From assembly GCA_964006375.1 (NCBI GenBank), contig OZ023262.1:53952917-54016916 (forward strand): 64,000 bases of DNA. The letters run 5' to 3'. Positions 58,311-64,000 of this stretch are shown piece after piece; position 1 is the stretch's first letter; each line of letters starts with the position of its first letter. The notes below the pieces were generated by a model that was given only the letters and a program-made list of their open reading frames with translations, ran no database searches and was not told the DNA's origin. This stretch comes from Tillus elongatus (taxonomy: Eukaryota > Arthropoda > Insecta > Coleoptera > Cleridae). The position numbers and the translations under genes were made by a program.

Positions 58311-59021
58311 TTTAATTTTTTATATTGAAATGTATATGTAAAAAATGTTGTATCATTATATTTTTTTAATCAATTTGATAACCATTATCAGACAAACGAA
58401 AATGACGTGTTTTCTTAGGTAATGTATATAAATTTAAATAAATAAGTACTTTAATTTCACGTGAAATAACCCTATTTTGCGTTGTCTATAGTGAAAGTAA
58501 TAACACGTTTTTACAGAAATTCATCTTTTCACCCAACATTTTTTATTATTAAATATCTGGCTTTACATACTAGTGGGAAACACAACTGTTTTGAAAAATA
58601 ACAGCTTCTCAGTTTAACAGAATAACTCTGTGTAGTAGTGTCCGTATGCCGTATTCCCATCAACCACCGGTTAAAGTTAAAATTAAAATTAAACCGTTTT
58701 ATTGTACCGAAAATCTTACGTTCTTAAAGCTGTTAGCGAGAGCGAGCACACAGTATAAATAACGTGTTTAGCATTCCCAATCTCAAGGCTATTCATCCCG
58801 TTAAATAGTTAAATAAACAGTTGCCGATGAAAACCGATGTTTATTCATCGAAGCCGAACTAGTTGCAGTAGAACTGAAACAGACACGACTCCGAAATCTA
58901 GTTTAGTGTAAAAAGCGTTATTTTTTAAGCTGCTATTTTTATAAATCCATAACTGGTGGTTACCGTTACGGCTCGGTAACCGTTTAAAAATAGCTGACAG
59001 TTAAATAACGACCCATCACTA
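57441..59021. mobile_element. non-autonomous hAT element with 8-bp duplication
   Basis: Starts TAGTGATGGG (57441) and ends with its inverse CCCATCACTA (59021). CCACCAAC is repeated exactly at 57433-57440 and 59022-59029. Ten-base TAGTGATGGG ends plus an 8-bp duplication are characteristic of hAT. Subterminal 'gcgagagcgagcacac' occurs at 57579 and 58738. No transposase frame; 1581 bp. Confidence 0.93.
58208..58307. repeat. (TA)n microsatellite inside hAT element
   Basis: About 100 bp, just after a mariner-like end 'ggaaacaccctgcctatata' (58199), so a mariner MITE may be nested in the hAT. Confidence 0.93.
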
Positions 59022-59113
59022 CCACCAACCGACCCCCAGTGCCTCTTCATTGCTTCCTCGGTCCACCTGTCTAAGGCGACAGAGACCGTCTTCCTACTTA
59101 TACCTATGTTCAT
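59022..59113 (-). pseudogene. R1/LOA-like LINE fragment, part beyond the hAT
   Basis: Minus strand reads MNIGISRKTVSVALDRWTEE then AMKRHWGSVG, which joins across the hAT to the EGPDRDKAVW reading at 57410. The frame is contiguous if the hAT and one duplication copy are removed. Confidence 0.8.
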
Positions 59114-59510
59114 ATGAACTTGAATCATCGATAGATTCACTTTCTTCAATATTGACATCTTATTACTATGAAGCACTCTGTATATAAACATATATAATAT
59201 GAACGTATATAATTTAAACTGGTAGTTCACGTTCATTTTATGATATTTTTTAAAAACTCAAAAGTCGCGATTCACTTAAATCTAAATTTGTAGGGGTAGT
59301 TAAAATTCATAAATCACATTTCTTTCTTCCACGACGTTTCTTAAGACCGTTTAGTTTAGTTTGAGGTAATTATTTTGTTCATGTATCTAGTGACAATTCC
59401 ATTACTCGGTTGTTGTTATCGCTAAATTAACGCAGTCGGAACTAATGCATTACTTATGTAATAATACTAAATATGAAACTAGTCGATAGGGTATAGCAAG
59501 TTAACTTAAA
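59114..59510. other. upstream region of the second NRF-6-like gene
   Basis: AT-rich. No TATA box or initiator could be chosen with confidence. A TA-core border trace lies near 59228-59270. The promoter, if any, would be here. Confidence 0.35.
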
Positions 59511-59784
59511 ATGATAAATAAAAGTATATTCCACAAAAAAAATATTTGTGTTACAACAATGGCGTACAGTGTGTGGTTAATTATGACATATTTCTCTCTG
59601 CTCCCCCTAAAAAATGTTTACGCCAATCTTATCAAAGACTCGCAAGAAGAGATGCAACTAATTGATTCTTTTGAACTTTTGACTAAATTGACCAGGATTA
59701 ACGCCGATTCAATACAAGTAACTAACCCCGACTCAAAATGCTCAAAACAGTTTGAAGTGTTGCCAAATATGACGCTTCTCACAA
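59511..59784 (+). CDS. first exon of a putative second NRF-6-like gene
   Basis: Open from ATG 59511 to donor GTAAGT at 59785 (exon ends ACA A). A second in-frame ATG at 59559 (aacaATGG) starts a good signal peptide, MAYSVWLIMTYFSLL followed by PLKNVYA, and is the more likely start. The mature part is acidic and ends with DSKCSKQFEVL, a Cys in the position that opens the NRF cysteine-rich domain of NRF-6-like proteins. Being on the same strand directly after a complete NRF-6-like gene suggests a tandem paralogue. No later exon is visible before 64000. It could be another secreted protein; the family call is an inference from one exon and its location. Confidence 0.6.
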
Positions 59785-59929
59785 GTAAGTATCCAAATAT
59801 ATTTAGTGAGAGTGTTTAAACCGATTTGGTGGACTGTACTGTACAGTGTAATGATAAAAATTTGGATCATAATTCATAAATGCGTTATTTAATTCTTTCA
59901 AGAAAAGCGCTCAGACACGTCAATTTTAT

Positions 59930-60054
59930 TTTCTTTCAAAAAATTCACTAATGAGGAGATCCCGACTTTTGAATTTTGAAAAAATTTTGTTCAAATGAGC
60001 GCTAACTGGGTCCCCTAGCACACATATCCGGGGTCAGTTACAATTTTTTATATG

Positions 60055-60137
<83 letters not shown>
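59930..60137 (-). repeat. TA-core repeat block
   Basis: 'aaaattcactaatgaggaga' border, 'gagcgctaactgggtcccct' and the TA core. A clear reverse-orientation copy in the first intron of the second gene. Confidence 0.75.
60056..60137. repeat. (TA)n microsatellite
   Basis: About 82 bp, followed at once by the duplicated GTTTCGGCTCC-family segment, as at 35623. Confidence 0.97.
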
Positions 60138-60138
<1 letters not shown>

Positions 60139-60164
60139 GTTCAAAAAGATTTCCGCGGTCTTTA

Positions 60165-60425
60165 ATGTGAGACATACTTGGTTCTCGGATTGAACCGCGT
60201 CCAGAATTTATGAAAACTCAACGTTTCGGCTCCTGTTTTGGAGCCATTTTCAAGAGGTCTAAGGCCTCAATCTGCCTACTCCTTAGTGCGGCGGACAAAG
60301 GTGGGTTGGGTTGATGTAGCTCGATTACGGGGCCTCAATCTGCCTACTTCCCAAATCTCGCCGGAGATCGTCTGTGAGGTCTCAGTGTGTTCAACCCTAG
60401 GCCTCAGAGAGATCTACTAAAATTT
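60165..60425. repeat. duplicated segment (GTTTCGGCTCC family), copy 2
   Basis: Near-identical to 35698-35965 ('gtgagacatacttggttctc', 'aaaggtgggttgggttg', 'ggtctcagtgtgttcaaccc'). A small deletion removes the 'aaggaaatatgtaaggatac' stretch. Confidence 0.75.
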
Positions 60426-60429
60426 ATCT

Positions 60430-61292
60430 CTGTGGGTTAAAAGACAAAAAAGTTATAGGCATTAAAAAAAAAGGGTTTTCCTCAAAACGTCAAAGTCGCG
60501 ATTTAATACGTCAAAATTGGTAATATTTAGGCAAATAACCTGAAACTAATATGAACTATGGAAAGAAAATGTCTCAAGAAGAATGTTTTACAAAGCCTGA
60601 AGTCTTAGTTTCAATCGTCGATCTCCTTCGTTTTACTAAAATATTACCAGAAAATTCATTTCGAATAGACCGTCTCTCTGATGCCTTGGCAGTAGTCTTG
60701 GCTATAGAGTTAATCGTTTAATGGTATATAATTTTCGTAAAAAATTAATAAAGCTCAATATATCCGTTATTATACAAGATACGACAAAAATTGTATAAAT
60801 AAATTATAGTGTGTCTTGAGCTACATGTTAAAAAACTATTTATACAATTACAGGCTGGCCCATAAGTCGTTAGTGATTCAAATTTTCTTTTTTAAAAATC
60901 TAACACGCCTAATGTTATTGAATTTTTGTACTTTCCATCGAAATATAATGAATGTTTGTAAGAAAAGAAATTCGGGACTCAGCAAGTGCGTTATGGTAGC
61001 GAATTTTCATTAAATGCTTCAAATTTGAATAGCTCAATTTGCTATTAACTTATAAGGTTGACTAAGAAACCAGTTTATTCGGGAATACTTTAAATTTACT
61101 TTCGGAAATTTTTGTACTTTTTTGAAACAATAAAGTTATTTTTATGAAACATGGCACATTGTTTCTACTATATAGGTTATACTGGTAACCACATTTGATG
61201 CCTGCTTTCTTTAAAAAAAACATATTTGCTATTTAAAACATTTTAATGAAAATTCACTACCATAACGTGCTTGCTGCGTCCAGACTTTTTTT
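60430..61292 (-). repeat. TA-core repeat: inner module plus complete TIR block
   Basis: The inner module in reverse (60440-60970) is followed by a complete inverted-repeat block. 'gactcagcaagtgcgttatg' at 60974 and its inverse 'cataacgtgcttgctgcgtc' near 61260 enclose about 300 bp. Confidence 0.75.
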
Positions 61293-61558
61293 TTTTAATT
61301 GCCAACATAGACGTAAAAATATTATTAATGATGTAACCTATTTCTAAAAGGTGACGTCATCATAAGTTTCTTTTTAATGACAACCATATTTTTCCACAGA
61401 CCTTACTACTTAAAATGATGATGAACAAAAAAAAATGGTACCTGACATAACAATTTTTTTTGAAAAAAAAACAGCATTATTTACTTTAAAAATGGAAACG
61501 TAAGGTTAATGGAAAAAATATTAAACCAAGGAAAACAAACAAAATTTAGCGCAAATGT

Positions 61559-63719
61559 TTAAATTGTTCTCCATTTACCATTCAGCATTGACCACTCAAA
61601 AATCTCAGAACTAATTTGCTCCGCTTCAGCGCAAATTCTTTGCCGTAGATCCTCTAAATTATTTGGTCCGTCGAAACAAACTTTCGATCTCAAATAACAC
61701 TACAGAAAAAGTCCAGGGAAGTGAAGTCTGAAAATGCGGTGGCCAATCAATTTCTTTTCGAGGCCATATCCATCTTTTAGAAAATATTGCATCTAGATAT
61801 TGACGGAAGTCTGCAACTGGGTGAGGAGGCGCCCCGTCCTGCTGAAACTCAACATCTTGATGGGGCACATCTGCTTCGTAATTATATATTTTTTTATTTC
61901 AACAACACACCACGAGGGCTCACAGCCTAAATACTATCGTTCCGTGGGTGTCGACAAGGAGGAAAGAGGCAACTTGTCAATTCTGGACAACTTGTCAAGG
62001 CTTGGAGGTTCGGAGGAGAAGGAAAAACATGTGCCGGCAAGGAATTCCACAACTTGGAAATCCTCGGGACAAAAGAGCGGGCATAACAAGATGTTCTATG
62101 TCTGGTGACCTGGGCAGTAAAAGGGTGCATTCGCTCTGTTTCCCTGGTAGATCGGTTGTGGGCAGCAGGTGGAGGAACTACGGAAGAAAGCTCATCTGAG
62201 CAGTGCCCGTGCAGATATCTATAAAACAGAGAAAGGTCACCAGCAGCACGTCGGTGGGCAAGTGATGGCAGCCTTTGGGTGATGGTAGGGTAGTATATAA
62301 GGCATAGAAATTAGATGGTGAAAAGTATTTGCGAGCCCGGAAGAGGAAACCTAATTTTTTAGCAGCCGCTTCTGCAATTAATGTGACATGTTGGTGCCAA
62401 TTGAGATTTCGATCCACAGAAATGCCAACAAGTGAAAAGGACTCATTAGTTTGAATAACTTGGTTGTTCATTGTGATGGGTCTAGGGCTGGTGTATCTCC
62501 TATGAGATAGAAAACAAGACAGATTTGTTGGAGTTGAATTGTACAAGATTTCTACTTTCCCAGTCTAATATTTTTTGGAGATCCACAGAGACAGAACCCT
62601 CCATGAGTCTGCGATCCTCATCTAATTGGACTAAAGAGATAGGCTTAGAATATTGTATATTTGAGTGGAGGGTGCTGTCATCCGCGTAACTGTGAACTAG
62701 GTTGGATGTGCTAGATATGAGGTCATTGATGTGGAAAAGAAACAAAATAGGGGCTAAAGCTGAGCCTTGAGGGACTCCTGCATTAATTGGATGCAGTTGA
62801 GAGGAATGGCCTTCCACGACAACAGAAATGCTCTGGTTGGAAAGGAAATTTGCTGTCCAGGTACAGAGTTTTGGTGGTAGGCCATAGGCCGGAAGTTTAT
62901 TAAGCAGCGCTACGTGCGAGACCTGGTCGAATGCTTTGGATATGTCTAGAGCGACAATCTGGGATTCACGGTGTAGTTCCATAGACTTGCTTCAAGAATA
63001 GGTGACAATGGAAAGGAGGTCGGCAGTTGATCTGCGCTGACGCAGATTTGAAAAAATTACTGCCAGAGCTGGCAAATCAAATCGAAAGAAATTTAGATAA
63101 CGTGTTGCTGTAAGATTTTATTGATAAAGGTAAGTCCCTACAAAACGCCGTCCGATTATTCCAGTCCATACATTCACTTTGCTATGACGTTAACTGTGGG
63201 AGTCTTGAGTTTAATGAAGATTTTCTTGTGACCAATATCTTGAGTTGTTACGATTTACTGCTCCATTCAGGCAAACAGTGGCTTTGTCAGAGAAGAGATC
63301 ATTATTCAGAAAATTAGGATCTCCATCGCAGCGTAACATTCTTTGCTCACAAAACTATAAACGGCGGTCTGAATCATTATCGCTTAACTTGTGTATCAAT
63401 TGCACTTTGTAAAGATGATACTTCTCTTCTTTCAATAATTTCATCACTAAAGACTGGCCCACGTCGTTATTTGGGGCTAGTTGCCTTGTAAAATGGTGAG
63501 CATTTTCTTCAGATTCAAGCAACATATCCAATCTGACTCCTTCACTTGCTCGAGGTTGACCTCGTAAAGCAAATCTTTTATGAATCCCGATTCTGTAAAT
63601 TTGGAGACGAATTTACTTACTGTTGATCTTGCAATTGGCGGTCTATCAGGATCTTGTTAGTTTAATAATTCGCTTGCTTCCTGATGACCTCTAAGCCTGT
63701 CGCCATATACAATCATCAT
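61559..63719 (-). pseudogene. mariner-type transposase relic 6, split by a LINE
   Basis: Minus strand from about 63719 (MMIVYGDRLRGHQEASELLN, stop, then QDPDRPPIARSTVSKFVSKF) gives the HTH region. 63050-63480 holds degraded middle parts. After the LINE, 61868-61660 reads MPHQDVEFQQDGAPPHPVAD and FRQYLDAIFSKRWIWPRKEI (QQDGAPPH is the conserved second catalytic block). The end is 61650-61559, NNLEDLRQRICAEAEQISSE and a WSMLNG-x-WRTI terminus. Multiple stops. Element termini are not identified and the right one may lie beyond the window. Confidence 0.82.
61890..63045 (-). pseudogene. 5'-truncated LINE copy inserted in mariner 6
   Basis: Minus strand 62982-62500 reads ALDISKAFDQVSHVALLNKL, INAGVPQGSALAPILFLFHI, HSYADDSTLHSNIQYSKP, the same family as 29368-31245. 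A frameshift near 62510 leads to the C-terminal part (GISVDRNLNWHQHVT, 62430) and VTRHRTSCYARSF (62110). It ends with family 3' sequence 'cgtggtgtgttgttgaaat' and an A-rich tail at about 61890. Confidence 0.87.
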
Positions 63720-64000
63720 TAATATATTTATCTTTTGTTATTTTTGTTGAATGCGAATCAGAATTGATTATTTTTAGCACTTTACACTTTCATCATTAAG
63801 ACTATTAATTAATTTAAACGGCAGGTAATAATTAAAATTAATTCATGATTTTACATTATTGTCTTTATTCAGTGAATTCCAAATCCATGCTGCGATAAAA
63901 GTCCGATAGCTAAACACTGATAACAGCAAATAATAAATAAATTATCACAAGCGTTAACAAATGATTTTGACTTTACTTTTTGTTCCATCTGTCAAATAGT
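63720..64000. other. window end, no feature recognised
   Basis: AT-rich, probably remaining non-coding part of mariner 6. Confidence 0.35.

Noticed and set aside
59511..59558. First ATG (59511) as the start of the second gene
   Set aside because: The sixteen extra residues before Met17 are Lys/Asn-rich; the downstream ATG has a better context and begins directly with a signal peptide. Kept only as an alternative.

Overview
This 64 kb window is insect-like nuclear DNA: AT-rich, intron-bearing, and packed with animal transposable elements (Tc1/mariner elements of the DUF4817/DDE type, Penelope-like elements, I-type and other LINEs, a hAT element, MITEs). It also carries 22 long (TA)n arrays totalling about 2 kb. 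A beetle is a reasonable guess but the sequence does not prove it. No bacterial operon, CRISPR array, rRNA or functional tRNA gene was seen.

The only well-supported host genes lie on the + strand and belong to one family. Eight exons (2775-2935, 7531-7702, 12307-12494, 18562-18685, 22362-22542, 25794-25936, 34558-34660, 47476-47522) splice in frame into the C-terminal 372 residues of a 'nose resistant to fluoxetine 6' (NRF-6)-like membrane acyltransferase; its N-terminal exons lie upstream of the window. About 1.1 kb of coding sequence is spread over 45 kb because every intron is filled with nested repeats. A second gene begins at 59511 with a signal-peptide exon that looks like the first exon of a tandem NRF-6 paralogue; its remaining exons lie beyond the window.

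Layout: 0.6-4.9 kb, copies of a dispersed repeat with a (TA)n core (called here the TA-core repeat). 4.9-7.4 kb, two Penelope-like (GIY-YIG) fragments head to head with hammerhead-ribozyme-like motifs at their outer ends. 8.2-11.3 kb, a 3 kb element with CCCAACTA ends. 12.8-14.9 kb, a long-TIR mariner nested in (TA)n. 18.2 kb, a tRNA-Ser-like SINE. 18.8-22.1 kb, a second long-inverted-repeat mariner with an insertion in one arm. 22.8-24.7 kb, an unclassified GC-shifted island with tandem units. 24.7-25.5 kb, a LINE relic. 27-31.3 kb, LINE copies, a mariner relic and a collapsed Penelope palindrome. 31.7-33.5 and 36.6-37.5 kb, two more mariners. 40.2-46.1 kb, an apparently intact I-type LINE with 13-bp target duplications. 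46.3-47.3 kb, a LINE 5' fragment. 47.9-49.5 kb, a mariner with 540-bp inverted arms. 50-51.1 kb, a LINE relic. 51.6-53.2 kb, a second Penelope head-to-head pair. 55.1 kb, a MITE. 57.0-59.1 kb, an R1/LOA-like LINE fragment split by a hAT element with an exact 8-bp duplication. 61.6-63.7 kb, a mariner relic split by a LINE.

The transposon layers can be ordered by nesting. The most unusual signal is the repeated occurrence, three times, of Penelope-like fragments as inverted head-to-head units of decreasing length, each bounded by outward-facing hammerhead-like motifs. Almost all other reading frames are (TA)n artefacts or decayed transposon code.
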